This document shows positions 33,241-42,250 of a DNA stretch of 64,000 nucleotides, piece by piece. A program made the translations under genes and the position numbers. Below the pieces are notes generated by a model. The model was not told the origin of the DNA and ran no database searches. It saw only the letters and a list, made by a program, of their open reading frames with translations. Positions within the stretch are counted from its first letter, which is position 1. Each line of letters opens with the position of its first letter. The DNA is from Pyrinomonadaceae bacterium (lineage in GTDB: Bacteria; Acidobacteriota; Blastocatellia; Pyrinomonadales; Pyrinomonadaceae), in assembly GCA_021463165.1 (NCBI GenBank), contig JAJTWY010000005.1, positions 62,001 to 126,000 on the forward strand, written 5' to 3'.

Positions 33241-33672
33241 ATGAAAACCTTATACAAAATCGTTTTCTTTGGGTTGGCGCTGTTTCCGATCGGGACTGCC
33301 GCACAAACAAAATATCTTTGCCGTAGTAATGGTGACGCCTTTCACGAACTGCGGATCTACGAAGTGAATCGAAGTAATCGGGAAGCATTTCATGAGCGAT
33401 TCCAGGACCACGCCATGCGATTCTTTAAGAAATACAAATTCAAAGTTATCGATATGTGGGAGAGCGACTCTGGCGACAAACTCCAGTTGATCTACATCCT
33501 ATACTGGCCGAACAGAGCAACAATGGAGGCTCGCTGGAAAGAATTTCGCGCGGATAAGGAATGGGCGGAAATACGGCAGCGTTCCGTCGCAAAGCATGGC
33601 GATCTTCTGCTGTCGACACCCGCCAGCCAATCGATGGTGCGCGTGTCCTATAGTCCAGTTTGCAAGAAATAG
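33241..33672 (+). CDS. Exported NIPSNAP-family protein
   Basis: 143 residues: a signal peptide (MKTLYKIVFFGLALFPIGTA), then a NIPSNAP-type ferredoxin-like domain (HELRIYEVNRSNREAFHERF, MRFFKKYKFKVIDMWE, LQLIYILYWPNRATMEARWK, FRADKEWAEIRQRS). NIPSNAP proteins are small dimeric alpha-beta barrels of uncertain role. The ATG at 33241 gives the signal peptide; the longer frame from 33178 does not. It lies just beyond the recognisable cassette array and lacks a closing attC. Confidence 0.75.
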   Translation: MKTLYKIVFFGLALFPIGTAAQTKYLCRSNGDAFHELRIYEVNRSNREAFHERFQDHAMRFFKKYKFKVIDMWESDSGDKLQLIYILYWPNRATMEARWKEFRADKEWAEIRQRSVAKHGDLLLSTPASQSMVRVSYSPVCKK

Positions 33673-33700
33673 GGACTGGCATATCCTGACGTCACCACCT

Positions 33701-33931
33701 ATGCGAAATGACATGACGAGAGAGCCAACCTCGACTGCAAGCCGGATCGTGGCTTTCGGTATTGGCCTTGTTCTTGTTGGTTGCGCCGCTGCGATAGTGT
33801 TTCTGGTACCTCTTTCGAATCTGCCCGCGATGATAGCTGCCGCAGTGATCTTCGCCGTCGGCGTCGAGGCTCTCTTTGCCGCAGTTCGAGCACGGGTTCC
33901 GCTTATTGCGCGGATCGGTCCTCTACCCTAG
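33701..33931 (+). CDS. Small two-helix membrane protein
   Basis: 76 residues with two membrane helices (IVAFGIGLVLVGCAAAIVFL and LPAMIAAAVIFAVGVEALFA). ATG at 33701 or 33713. Unknown function. The last 29 bases overlap the end of the convergent uxuA gene. Confidence 0.55.
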   Translation: MRNDMTREPTSTASRIVAFGIGLVLVGCAAAIVFLVPLSNLPAMIAAAVIFAVGVEALFAAVRARVPLIARIGPLP

Positions 33932-35111
33932 CCAGGTCATTCACTTCGAACAAGCGCGATATCCCGAGGTGCAGTCCGCGTAGCTCGGCCAGCCCGCGCA
34001 TTCGGCCGATGCAGGAATAGCCCGGATTCGTGACTTTGCCAAGGTCGTCCATCATTTGGTGCCCGTGGTCGGGGCGGAATGGGATGAAGTGATCGACGGT
34101 TTGGGCGGTTTGATAGACATTTTTCATCGCCGAATACATATCGACATCGCCGTCGAGATGGTCGGATTCATGAAAATTGCCCTGGCCATCCTTCTTGATG
34201 TTGCGGAAGTGGACGAAATGGACTCGGGAGCCCATTTCAGCCAGGATCGCCGGAATATCGTTCTTCGGATTCGAGCATAACGAGCCGCAGCAGATGCAGA
34301 AACCGTTCGCCGGCGACTGCGCGAACGAAGCGATATCACGCAGATCTTCGATGGTTGAGACTATTCGCGGCAATCCCAGAATATCGAACGCCGGATCGTC
34401 CGGATGGACGGCAAGCCGAATACCAACTTCCTCTGCGACGGGCGAGACCTCGTGGAGAAAGTGGGCATAGTTTTCCTTCAGGGCTTTGCGATCGATATCC
34501 TCGTACTGCTCAAGTGCCCGCCGCATACCTTCGACCGTCCGTCGTTCTTCGCCGGGAATTCCGAACAAGACCGTGTCGATCAGAGCATCTTTTTGTCTCT
34601 GAGTAGCGCTCTTGAACCGCTGTGCTGCCTTATCGATTATCTCGTCTGAAAAATCCGCTTTTGCATTCGGCCGTTCGAGCAGGTGAATATCGAACATCGC
34701 GAAATCGACGAGATCGAAATTCAATGCCAGCGAGCCGTCCTCCACCTTGAAGGCGATATCCGTTCGCGTCCAGTCGTTAACCGGCATGAAATTGTAGGTG
34801 ACGACCTCAAGCCCACACGAGGCGAGGTTTCGCAGACTGATCTTGTAATTCTCGATCCATTCCGCCACCCGGCCCGACCGCGTCTTTATATCCTCGTGGA
34901 TCGAGAGGCTCTCGACGACGCTCCACGGCAGGCCGAATTTTGCCAGCTCAATTTTTCGCTTTTCGATCTCATCGATCGTCCAAACCTCGCCATGAGGGAT
35001 ATGATGCAAGGCAGTAACGACACCTTGCGCGCCCGTTTGTCTTACATCCGAAAGTGAGACCGGATCGTCAGGGCCGAACCAGCGCCAGGTTTGAAGCAAT
35101 TCCTTGGGCAT
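33903..35111 (-). CDS. uxuA: Mannonate dehydratase
   Basis: A 402-residue TIM-barrel enzyme that converts D-mannonate to 2-keto-3-deoxygluconate in glucuronate breakdown. It shows LLQTWRWFGPDDPVSLSDVR, TALHHIPHGEVW, PWSVVESLSIHEDIK, YNFMPVNDWTRTD, LAVHPDDPAFDILGLPRIVS, FCICCGSLCSNP, VHFVHFRNIK, HLDGDVDM and PFRPDHGHQM; the Cys and His residues are the metal ligands of the family. Start chosen at MPKELLQ (35111). Other hexuronate genes are not in the window. The next gene upstream is a PTE-family hydrolase 77 bases away. Confidence 0.93.
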   Translation of the reverse strand: MPKELLQTWRWFGPDDPVSLSDVRQTGAQGVVTALHHIPHGEVWTIDEIEKRKIELAKFGLPWSVVESLSIHEDIKTRSGRVAEWIENYKISLRNLASCGLEVVTYNFMPVNDWTRTDIAFKVEDGSLALNFDLVDFAMFDIHLLERPNAKADFSDEIIDKAAQRFKSATQRQKDALIDTVLFGIPGEERRTVEGMRRALEQYEDIDRKALKENYAHFLHEVSPVAEEVGIRLAVHPDDPAFDILGLPRIVSTIEDLRDIASFAQSPANGFCICCGSLCSNPKNDIPAILAEMGSRVHFVHFRNIKKDGQGNFHESDHLDGDVDMYSAMKNVYQTAQTVDHFIPFRPDHGHQMMDDLGKVTNPGYSCIGRMRGLAELRGLHLGISRLFEVNDLARVEDRSAQ

Positions 35112-35188
35112 AGTGTTTGATGACGTGGAAGAGCAAGGTCGACCGCGATGCCACCGAAGCCTACGGTCGGGGCAAGAGATCCTGCTCG

Positions 35189-36349
35189 TCACGGCTTGTT
35201 CGCTTGTCCGGCAGCCGCCGCCTTCGTAGAGGCACTGCGCATCTTCACGACACGTTTGGGGGCGACAAACGTCAGAGCCCGAGCCGGGTTATCGACCATT
35301 ATCTTGCGGATCGTCTCGTCCGTAGCGCCTTTCGCCTTCAGGCCCGGGACAACGACGTCGTTGATGTAGGTAAACCCGCCACCGCCGTTTGCTTTTAATT
35401 GCTCCTGAGTGCAGACGTCGTGTGACAAAATGATCTGATCGGTATGGCCGGCCTGGATCATAGCGTAGATCCCGTCGATCAGGCGTCCGTCCGCTTCACT
35501 TTTTCGCGAGGCTTGGCCCATATAGTCCCATTCCACATATGCTCCGCGTTTGAAGATCGCCTCCATCGTTTTCACATCGCGGCCACCTGTGTGAGACATG
35601 ACGACCCGCCGCAGATCCACGCCCTCGGATTCGATGATGTCGAGAACCTTCATCATCTCGTCGAGAGGTTCGAAATTGTGTATGGACAGCGGGGCTCCTG
35701 TTATGCGAGCGGCACGCGCGCTGGCCCGGACGCTTTTTAGCTCATTCTCCGAGAGCGGCTTGCCGACGACGCCGACCTCGCCAATTATTCCAGAGCGAAT
35801 ATCGGTGCCTTGAGCGCCGACCGCAATGTCGCGAACGATGATATCGGTCAGTTGCTCTACGGTCAGCTTGTCCATATCCGGCGGGTGAAGCTGCCGCATA
35901 TAAAAGCCCGCGCCCATGACGACATTCAACCCCGAAACGCGTGAGATCAGTTTCAGCGCCAAGGGATCACGAGTCAGGCCAAATGGTGACACGTCAACAA
36001 TTGTGCCGCCACCGATCTTTTTGAATTCCAGGATCGCTGATAACGATTGGTCGAAATCTGTCAGCCCAAAGGCGTTCGGCTTTGCATCGCTTGTCGGCCG
36101 CGGCTGGATCACCGTTATATCGGTTGGTGGCGGGAACATCGCCGGTGCCTTCTTGAAATTGATGAATATGTGCTCATGCATCAAGGTGATGCCAAGTTGG
36201 GACGGAGCAACCGGGCCGGAGATCGTCACGACCTTACCCGCCAGATTGGGAATTTGCCCTTGCCTCAACCGGCGTTGAGCGGTGCCAGGGGAGAGGCCAG
36301 CGAGAACAAGAACAAAACAGATGGCGAACCTTATCGAGACTATTTTCAC
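35189..36349 (-). CDS. Exported phosphotriesterase-family metal-dependent hydrolase
   Basis: 386 residues with a signal peptide (IRFAICFVLVLAGLSPGTAQ). It is an amidohydrolase-fold PTE homologue: metal ligands HEHIF near residue 59, SIHNF, VMSHTGG and ILSHDVC. SGIIGEVGV replaces the usual carbamoylated lysine by glutamate, as in many PTE homologues that are lactonases or esterases rather than phosphotriesterases. Predicted periplasmic. The C-terminus has an extra basic tail of about 20 residues after the barrel. The substrate is unknown. Confidence 0.85.
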   Translation of the reverse strand: MKIVSIRFAICFVLVLAGLSPGTAQRRLRQGQIPNLAGKVVTISGPVAPSQLGITLMHEHIFINFKKAPAMFPPPTDITVIQPRPTSDAKPNAFGLTDFDQSLSAILEFKKIGGGTIVDVSPFGLTRDPLALKLISRVSGLNVVMGAGFYMRQLHPPDMDKLTVEQLTDIIVRDIAVGAQGTDIRSGIIGEVGVVGKPLSENELKSVRASARAARITGAPLSIHNFEPLDEMMKVLDIIESEGVDLRRVVMSHTGGRDVKTMEAIFKRGAYVEWDYMGQASRKSEADGRLIDGIYAMIQAGHTDQIILSHDVCTQEQLKANGGGGFTYINDVVVPGLKAKGATDETIRKIMVDNPARALTFVAPKRVVKMRSASTKAAAAGQANKP

Positions 36350-36434
36350 TATCGATCCTCGGCTATTTGGGTAGAACTATCGGCGACGATGTTACCACAA
36401 ATACCTTACCCGATGTGCCCTTCTCGTTAAGGAA

Positions 36435-37433
36435 TCAAAACGCCTCGCTGAAACTCACCTCACCGGCGACGGCAACCTGATAGGCCGAGACGCGGCGTTC
36501 GAAGAAGTTGGCGAGTTCCTGCACATCCTGCAGATCCATGAATGAGAACGGATTGCGCGCGCCGTAGATCTTGTTCATTCCGAGCATCGCGAGCCGCTGA
36601 TCGGCAATGAATTCGAGATATTGCCGCATGTCGGCGACGGAGAGGCCGGCGACTCCCCCCGAAAGAAGATCCTGGGCGAACTGCATCTCGCAATCGACGG
36701 CTTCGCCGAGCATAGTTGCTACAGAGCGTTCAAGTTCGGCGTCGAAAAGCAGCGGCTCTTCTTTGCGGACGGTTTTGACGACCTCGAACGCAAACTTCAT
36801 ATGCGCCGATTCGTCGCGAAAAACCCAATTCGTTCCCGCCGCAAGGCCGTGAAGCAAACCTTTTGAGCGAAGGAAATACACATAAGCAAACGCCGCAAAA
36901 AAGAACAGACCTTCGATACAAGCCGCAAAACAAATCAAATTCAAAAGGAACATCTTGCGGTCGCCCGGCCCTTTGAGTGAGTCGAGATCGTTGATCGAAT
37001 CGATCCACTTCAAGCAAAAATCAGCTTTTTTCTTTATCGAAGGAATATTCTCAACGGCCGCAAACGCCGCAGCACGCTCGTCGTGGTTGGGAATATACGT
37101 GTCGAGCAGCGTCAGATAAAACTGCACGTGCAGCGCCTCTTCGTAAAGCTGTCGCGACAGATACATTCGCGCCTCGGGCGCGTTGATGTGCTTGTAAAGA
37201 TTGAGCACGAGGTTGTTCGCCACGATCGAATCGCCCGTCGCAAAAAACGCCACAAGCCGATTGATCAGATGCCGCTCACTCGCCGTCATCTTGTTCTTCA
37301 AGTCCATCACGTCAGTCGAAAAATCGACCTCCTCAACAGTCCATGTGTTCTTGATGGCGTTCCGGTACATTTCGTAAAAGTCCGGATACTTCATCGGGCG
37401 AAGGGTTAGGTTGAATCCAGGGTCTAAAAGCAT
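36435..37433 (-). CDS. nrdB: Ribonucleoside-diphosphate reductase, beta subunit
   Basis: A 332-residue class I R2 ferritin-like protein that houses the metal-radical cofactor. Metal-ligand helices are visible (LYEEALHVQFYLTLLDTYIP, FRDESAHMKFAFEVVKTV). The C-terminal tail (VAVAGEVSFSEAF) binds the alpha subunit. Start at 37433 (MLLDPGFNLTLRP); the longer frame merges with sequence before the IVP gene. It should follow nrdA directly, but an unrelated four-helix-bundle gene separates them. Confidence 0.93.
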   Translation of the reverse strand: MLLDPGFNLTLRPMKYPDFYEMYRNAIKNTWTVEEVDFSTDVMDLKNKMTASERHLINRLVAFFATGDSIVANNLVLNLYKHINAPEARMYLSRQLYEEALHVQFYLTLLDTYIPNHDERAAAFAAVENIPSIKKKADFCLKWIDSINDLDSLKGPGDRKMFLLNLICFAACIEGLFFFAAFAYVYFLRSKGLLHGLAAGTNWVFRDESAHMKFAFEVVKTVRKEEPLLFDAELERSVATMLGEAVDCEMQFAQDLLSGGVAGLSVADMRQYLEFIADQRLAMLGMNKIYGARNPFSFMDLQDVQELANFFERRVSAYQVAVAGEVSFSEAF

Positions 37434-37453
37434 AATATTGAATTTCGAATAAC

Positions 37454-37838
37454 GAATATCGAATGAATCTATTTCCGCGATCTCGCTGTTTTGATGGACG
37501 AAACGAAGATCGCCGTCAACTGTTCGGTTTCGTCCTGTAGTTCTGCTAGTCTTTCCGCCTTTACGAAACCGCCTTCTACCAACAGCTCTAACCAATAAGC
37601 TGTTTCATCAAGTTCCTGAAGGCTACTCATCATCTTGCTAATAAATTCCGAGGTTGATCGTGAGCGACATGCTTCTCTATATTGAGCACCGATACTCGTT
37701 CCGCTTCGCAAAACCTGCTTACCGATCACCTGTGCGTCCGAAGATTTAGGAAGCGAATTGAAAAGCTTGATGATCCGTAAAGCAAACACTTTCGTCCGCA
37801 CTTTGAGATCAAACTCATTCATTCATCATTCGATATTC
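37454..37838. repeat. 13-bp inverted repeats flanking the IVP gene
   Basis: GAATATCGAATGA at 37454-37466 and its exact reverse complement at 37826-37838 bracket the four-helix-bundle ORF at 2-4 bases from each end. Further AT-rich variants of the same words occur next to them. Confidence 0.75.
37469..37822 (-). CDS. Four-helix-bundle protein (23S rRNA intervening-sequence protein family)
   Basis: 117 residues: LKVRTKVFALRIIKLFNSLP, IGKQVLRSGTSIGAQYREAC, SRSTSEFISKMMSSLQELDE, TAYWLELLVEGGFV and LQDETEQLTAIFVSSIK. This is the IVP/S23 family, small pentameric bundles first seen in intervening sequences of 23S rRNA genes and often scattered between chromosomal genes. It lies between nrdA and nrdB on the same strand, flanked by exact 13-bp inverted repeats, which suggests it moved in as a unit. 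Its function is unknown. Confidence 0.87.
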   Translation of the reverse strand: MNEFDLKVRTKVFALRIIKLFNSLPKSSDAQVIGKQVLRSGTSIGAQYREACRSRSTSEFISKMMSSLQELDETAYWLELLVEGGFVKAERLAELQDETEQLTAIFVSSIKTARSRK

Positions 37839-37853
37839 GAGATTCATCATTTG

Positions 37854-40265
37854 TCATTGACACGCTTCGCATGCTTCGGGGTTTTCAAGTGAGCAAATAA
37901 GAGCTTCTTCGTCGGTGTAAGCCTTCTTCGGTTCTTCGATGACCGACGCGATGTTATCGCTCGCGGCGACTTGTGCGATCCGCGTCGCCGGGCGTGAACG
38001 AAGGTAATACGTCGTCTTCAAACCTTTTTGCCACGCGTACATATACATCGACGAGAGTTTGCCGATATTCGGGCTTTCCATGAAGAGATTCAAAGACGCC
38101 GACTGGTCGATGTAGGCCCCGCGGTCTGCCTGCATATCGATAAGCGACCGCATCGGGATCTCCCACGCGGTACGATAGATCGCTTTCAGGTCGTCTGAAA
38201 ACTCGGGAATATCCTGGATCGAGCCCTCCGAAAGTTTGATCTTGGTGCGGATCTCTTCGTTCCAAAGACCGGCATTCTTTAGCTCCTGAACCAGATATTT
38301 ATTGACCTGGACGAAGTCACCACTGAGGGTTTCGCGTTTGAAGAGGTTCGAAACCTGCGGCTCGATGCATTCGTAGCAACCGGCGATCGAAGCGATCGTC
38401 GCGGTCGGAGCGATGGCGATCATCAGCGAGTTTCGCAAACCCGTTTGCCGGATCTTTTCGCGAAGCGAATCCCAACGCAGCATATCGTCCGGTGTGACTC
38501 CCCAGAAATCGAATTGCAGGTCGCCGTGAGCGGCGCGTGTTTCGAGGAATGCCGGGTGGGCACCGCGTTCCGCGGCGAGATCGCTCGAAGCGTTGAGGGC
38601 GGCATAGTATATCTCTTCTTGTATGCGGGCCGAGATCTTTCGCGCCTCCTCTGAGTCGAAGGGCAGCCGAAGCTGAAAGAAGACATCCTGCAAACCCATC
38701 ACACCGAGCCCGATATTGCGCCAGCGGTTATTGGATTGCGAGGTCGAGGGGATCGCGTAGTAATTCAGGTCGATCACACGGTCGAGCTGTCGAACCGCGA
38801 GGCGAACATTGCGGTGCAGCTTTTCATAGTCAACGCCGCCGTCTTTTACATACCTCGCGACATTTATCGAGCCGAGATTGCAAACAGCAGTTTCGCTATC
38901 GCTCGTGACCTCGATTATCTCTGTACAAAGGTTTGATAAGTGGACCACATTTTCCGGTCGGGCGGTCTGGTTCGACTTGCGGTTTGAGGAATCTTTGAAC
39001 GTCATCCAACCGTTGCCGGTCTGGGCCATCGTTCGCATCATCTTGGCGAACAGGTCGCGAGCCTGTATCTGCCGGACAAAAAGTCCCTCTTGCTCGGCGC
39101 GGACGTACGCCGTCTCAAATTCCTCGCCATAAAGATCAGGAAAATGCGGAACAGCCTTCGGGTCGAAAAGCGACCATACACCATCCGCTTGAACCCGTTT
39201 CATAAACAGATCGGGGATCCAATTCGCAAGATTTAAGTTGTGCGTGCGACGAGCCTCGTCGCCGGTGTTGTCGCGAAGCTCGAGAAAATCGTCGATGTCC
39301 GCGTGCCACGTTTCCAGATAAACACAGCAGGCTCCCTTCCTCTTTCCGCCCTGATTAACCGCCGAAACACTCGAATCCAACGTCTTGAGCCATGGGACGA
39401 TGCCGTTCGAATGTCCATTGGTACCGCGTATCAGCGAACCCTGTGATCGGACCCGGTGGTAGGCGATTCCGATGCCGCCACTAAACTTTGAGAGCATGGC
39501 GACATCGGAGTACTTGCGGTAAATGCTTTCGAGGCTGTCCTGAGGGCTATCGAGCAAAAAACACGAGGACAACTGTTCGTGTTTCGTGCCCGAATTGAAG
39601 AGAGTGGGCGTCGATGGAACGTATTCCAGCGACGAGAACAGGTGATAGAGATTGATCGCTTCGTGTGGGCTTTCGGAGAGTCCGCAGGCGACGCGCATCC
39701 AGAAGAACTGTGGCGTTTCGATCACGTCGCGGCTGACCGGGTTCTTTAGTAGATACCGATCATATAGCGTGCGCAGGCCGAAGAATTCAAAAAGGTCGTT
39801 CCGTGTCGAGTCGATCGCGTCATTTAATTTGCGGGCATTGTCGGTCACAAACTGAGCGACACGATCGCCGATCAATCCTTCTTTGACACCGAACCCGATC
39901 GATTGTGAGAAGGAGTGGATCTCTTGATTACGAACCTCTTTCTCGATGTACTGATTGAGCAGGCGGGCCCCCAACCTCGAATACTCCGGCTCCTCAAATA
40001 TCAAACTTGCCGCCGTCTGGATCGAGAGTTTATCGAGTTCCTTGGTCGTGGCGCCGTCGTAGAGGCCGCTGATGGTCTTCGTGGCGATCCGCATGGAATC
40101 GACCGAGGGCAAATTTGTGCAGCAACGTGTGATCGCCCGCACGATCTTATTAATATCGACCGGTTCGAGCGAGCCGTTTCGCTTGCGAACCTGCATCGAG
40201 GTTTGGGCTGTCTGTTCTGACTGACGGGTTGCTGCGGTTCCTGCCGATATCGAGGAGTTGTCCAT
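37854..40265 (-). CDS. nrdA: Ribonucleoside-diphosphate reductase, alpha subunit
   Basis: 803 residues. An ATP-cone occupies about residues 25-115 (QVRKRNGSLEPVDINKIVRA). The barrel carries the catalytic cysteines (QLSSCFLLD, AVCNLGSINVARY) with NLCTEIIEVT. The C-terminal CEACQ provides the shuttle cysteines. It reduces ribonucleotides to deoxyribonucleotides with NrdB. The ATG at 40265 follows AAGGAG at an unusually long spacing (about 14). A 175-base leader and two candidate NrdR boxes lie upstream. The ATP cone implies allosteric control by ATP/dATP. Confidence 0.95.
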   Translation of the reverse strand: MDNSSISAGTAATRQSEQTAQTSMQVRKRNGSLEPVDINKIVRAITRCCTNLPSVDSMRIATKTISGLYDGATTKELDKLSIQTAASLIFEEPEYSRLGARLLNQYIEKEVRNQEIHSFSQSIGFGVKEGLIGDRVAQFVTDNARKLNDAIDSTRNDLFEFFGLRTLYDRYLLKNPVSRDVIETPQFFWMRVACGLSESPHEAINLYHLFSSLEYVPSTPTLFNSGTKHEQLSSCFLLDSPQDSLESIYRKYSDVAMLSKFSGGIGIAYHRVRSQGSLIRGTNGHSNGIVPWLKTLDSSVSAVNQGGKRKGACCVYLETWHADIDDFLELRDNTGDEARRTHNLNLANWIPDLFMKRVQADGVWSLFDPKAVPHFPDLYGEEFETAYVRAEQEGLFVRQIQARDLFAKMMRTMAQTGNGWMTFKDSSNRKSNQTARPENVVHLSNLCTEIIEVTSDSETAVCNLGSINVARYVKDGGVDYEKLHRNVRLAVRQLDRVIDLNYYAIPSTSQSNNRWRNIGLGVMGLQDVFFQLRLPFDSEEARKISARIQEEIYYAALNASSDLAAERGAHPAFLETRAAHGDLQFDFWGVTPDDMLRWDSLREKIRQTGLRNSLMIAIAPTATIASIAGCYECIEPQVSNLFKRETLSGDFVQVNKYLVQELKNAGLWNEEIRTKIKLSEGSIQDIPEFSDDLKAIYRTAWEIPMRSLIDMQADRGAYIDQSASLNLFMESPNIGKLSSMYMYAWQKGLKTTYYLRSRPATRIAQVAASDNIASVIEEPKKAYTDEEALICSLENPEACEACQ

Positions 40266-40336
40266 GCGGGCTGTCGATGCTCCTTAAATTTATCCTTAAG
40301 TGGTTTCGTTGCCGGCCTAAGTTCGGGGCAAAAAAC

Positions 40337-40393
40337 GGCGAGAATTCCCCGATGCACAGATGGTTTTCACCCCGTGATCACTTAGCTCTCGCC
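40337..40393 (-). promoter_or_regulatory. Possible structured leader of nrdA
   Basis: Within the presumed 5' leader, GGCGAGA and TCTCGCC (40387-40393 and 40337-40343) can pair across about 43 bases that contain a GGT-GAAA-ACC tetraloop hairpin. This could be a cis-regulatory RNA. It does not carry the conserved boxes of the cobalamin riboswitch. Confidence 0.3.
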
Positions 40394-40448
40394 TAGTTTA
40401 AGGTTGTTTCGACGCGGGCAGTTGGATTGTCTTTTGCTCGCGTGGATA

Positions 40449-40494
40449 TAGACTATATTGTGTCTAAAACCGAATGTCAACACAAAATGTAGTG
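40449..40494 (-). promoter_or_regulatory. Two candidate NrdR boxes
   Basis: Two 16-base near-palindromes about 30 bases apart, start to start: one at 40449-40464 (contains ACTATATTGTGT) and one at 40479-40494 (contains ACACAAAATGTAGTG). Sequence and near three-turn spacing fit the paired NrdR operators upstream of ribonucleotide reductase operons. The rest of the gap, 40495-40926, shows no gene I can support. Confidence 0.55.
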
Positions 40495-40926
40495 GTTTTA
40501 AAACTTTCCTGTAAGTCGTCTAAAATCAATATCTTAACGCGCATCGCCTGATGAAACGGGTGAATTTCTATGTAGTATTGAGATAACGCATTATGCAGCA
40601 ATGATTTAGCGGTCTGGGCACCGGCACTGCAGCCGGTATTTTTCAGCACGCTCTCACCGATCCGCTGCGAAGAGAGAGTCGGACAAAACATGAATATTGT
40701 GGCAAATAGGAAAACTATGCGCTTTTACGCCATCCTGTATATACTTCCGGGCCGGTTCAGGTTACGGTTGCGTAGGATGTATAGCCCTGAACGACCCGTG
40801 ACCGACGACACTGTGTGCTCAACTACCACCTGCTCCGCCGCTGCAGGCCGATGCTCCACGCAACTATGGGACGCATCTTTAGCGTGTTTTTGACTTTTTC
40901 AGGCCTAACCTGGACCATATCGCCTT

Positions 40927-42093
40927 ATGCCTCAGACCCAGACACGAAAAGCGATCCTGCACGTGATCTTTTTTCTCTCGGGGATCACCACCGTGCTGAT
41001 CGGCCAGATATTGCCGATCCTTGCCCGGCGCTTTTCACTCGGCGATCTGGAAGTTAGCTTCTTTTTTCCGGCACAGTTCGCGGGCTCGCTTTTCGGGACG
41101 TTTTTTACGAGCCAGTTCGCCCGTCGTGACGCCTATTCTTCCGCGACTGTGATCGGCGGCCTGTTGATGGCGGCCGGGATGGCGATGATGAACGCCGATT
41201 CCTTCTCCGTGTGCCTTGCGGGTTTTACCGTGAATGGGGTCGGGATCGGGCTGACACTGCCGGCGATCAACATGCTGATCCTCGAGATGAATTTGGGACG
41301 CGCCGGTTCGGCACTGAGCGTGCTCAATTTTTGCTGGGGTGCCGGAGCGATAGTCTGTAAGCCATTCGTTGATGCTTTTGGGACGCATGATTCACTGGGG
41401 GCGACGACGTGGCTGCTGGCCGCACCCCTTGTTTTGGCTGCCTGCATCCTGATCGTTTTGGGACGCAAGACGGCCGATGCCCCTCGAGACGACCCTGGTG
41501 ACGCGGATGGAAACAGCGTGCCGATCTGGACGACGCCGCTCGCCTGGACGATCGCGTTCTTCAACCTGATCCACGTCGGTTTCGAAAGCGGAATTGGCGG
41601 TTGGCTGACCACTTACACCGAGCGCGTCCCCGGCCCGCCGCTCGCAAGCTGGGTGTCGCCGACGCTGCTTTATTTCAGTTTTTTCGTTTTGGGACGCGGA
41701 TTTGCGCCCGTGCTGTTCCGCTTTCTGAACGAGAATAGGATGCTGATACTCGGCCTTGTTATCGTCCTCGCCGGAATGAGCATCATCCTGGCCGCGTCGA
41801 GCGTCCTGGTTCTCAGCCTCGGCGCGACGGTCGCAGGTTTTGGGACGTCATGGATATTTCCCACGAACGTCGCGCGCTTCTCACAAACCTTCGGTCCGAC
41901 GGCGACGCGCCGGGCAATGCCGCTATTTATCTGTGGGACGCTCGGCGCGGCCGCCTCGACGTGGCTGATCGGATTCGTCTCGGATCGCACCGGGAGCTTG
42001 AACTCGGGAATGTATGTCCTTCTGGTCAGCGTCATCCTGCTCCTCGCTACCCAAGCATATCTTGGGACGCAGGGCAGGAGGCGGGGGCAGTGA
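40927..42093 (+). CDS. Major facilitator superfamily transporter
   Basis: 388 residues with about twelve hydrophobic helices: LHVIFFLSGITTVLIGQILP (TM1), FFFPAQFAGSLFGTFFTSQF with RRD as the loop 2-3 signature, CLAGFTVNGVGIGLTLPAIN, then the second half from WTTPLAWTIAFFNLIHVGFE. The pattern resembles fucose/glucose-permease-like members. The substrate is unknown. The gene contains eight GGGACG words, four as exact TTTTGGGACG, read in two different frames, which is unusual (see findings). It is divergent from nrdA. Confidence 0.85.
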   Translation: MPQTQTRKAILHVIFFLSGITTVLIGQILPILARRFSLGDLEVSFFFPAQFAGSLFGTFFTSQFARRDAYSSATVIGGLLMAAGMAMMNADSFSVCLAGFTVNGVGIGLTLPAINMLILEMNLGRAGSALSVLNFCWGAGAIVCKPFVDAFGTHDSLGATTWLLAAPLVLAACILIVLGRKTADAPRDDPGDADGNSVPIWTTPLAWTIAFFNLIHVGFESGIGGWLTTYTERVPGPPLASWVSPTLLYFSFFVLGRGFAPVLFRFLNENRMLILGLVIVLAGMSIILAASSVLVLSLGATVAGFGTSWIFPTNVARFSQTFGPTATRRAMPLFICGTLGAAASTWLIGFVSDRTGSLNSGMYVLLVSVILLLATQAYLGTQGRRRGQ

Positions 42094-42250
42094 ACGACAT
42101 GCCCGTGTCGGGTGACGCACCGCGGTTGTGAGTCGGTTGGCAGGGATTCAAGGACGCGACACCGGAGTTGGAGGGTGACGCAGTGCGTAGTCCGGACGGT
42201 TCCTTTATGCACCGAATCAAGACTCGAAGCCCGGATTCCGAGACTTGTTC

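Noticed and set aside
33090..33931. NIPSNAP and small membrane protein genes as cassettes 8 and 9
   Set aside because: No closing attC or complementary end is found after either gene.
40266..40500. Cobalamin riboswitch upstream of nrdA
   Set aside because: The conserved B12-box is not found, and the enzyme is the metal-radical class I type with NrdB, which does not need B12.
40464..40893. Short ORFs between nrdA and the MFS gene
   Set aside because: No homologous pattern, no RBS, and one overlaps the candidate NrdR boxes. The gap is better read as regulatory.
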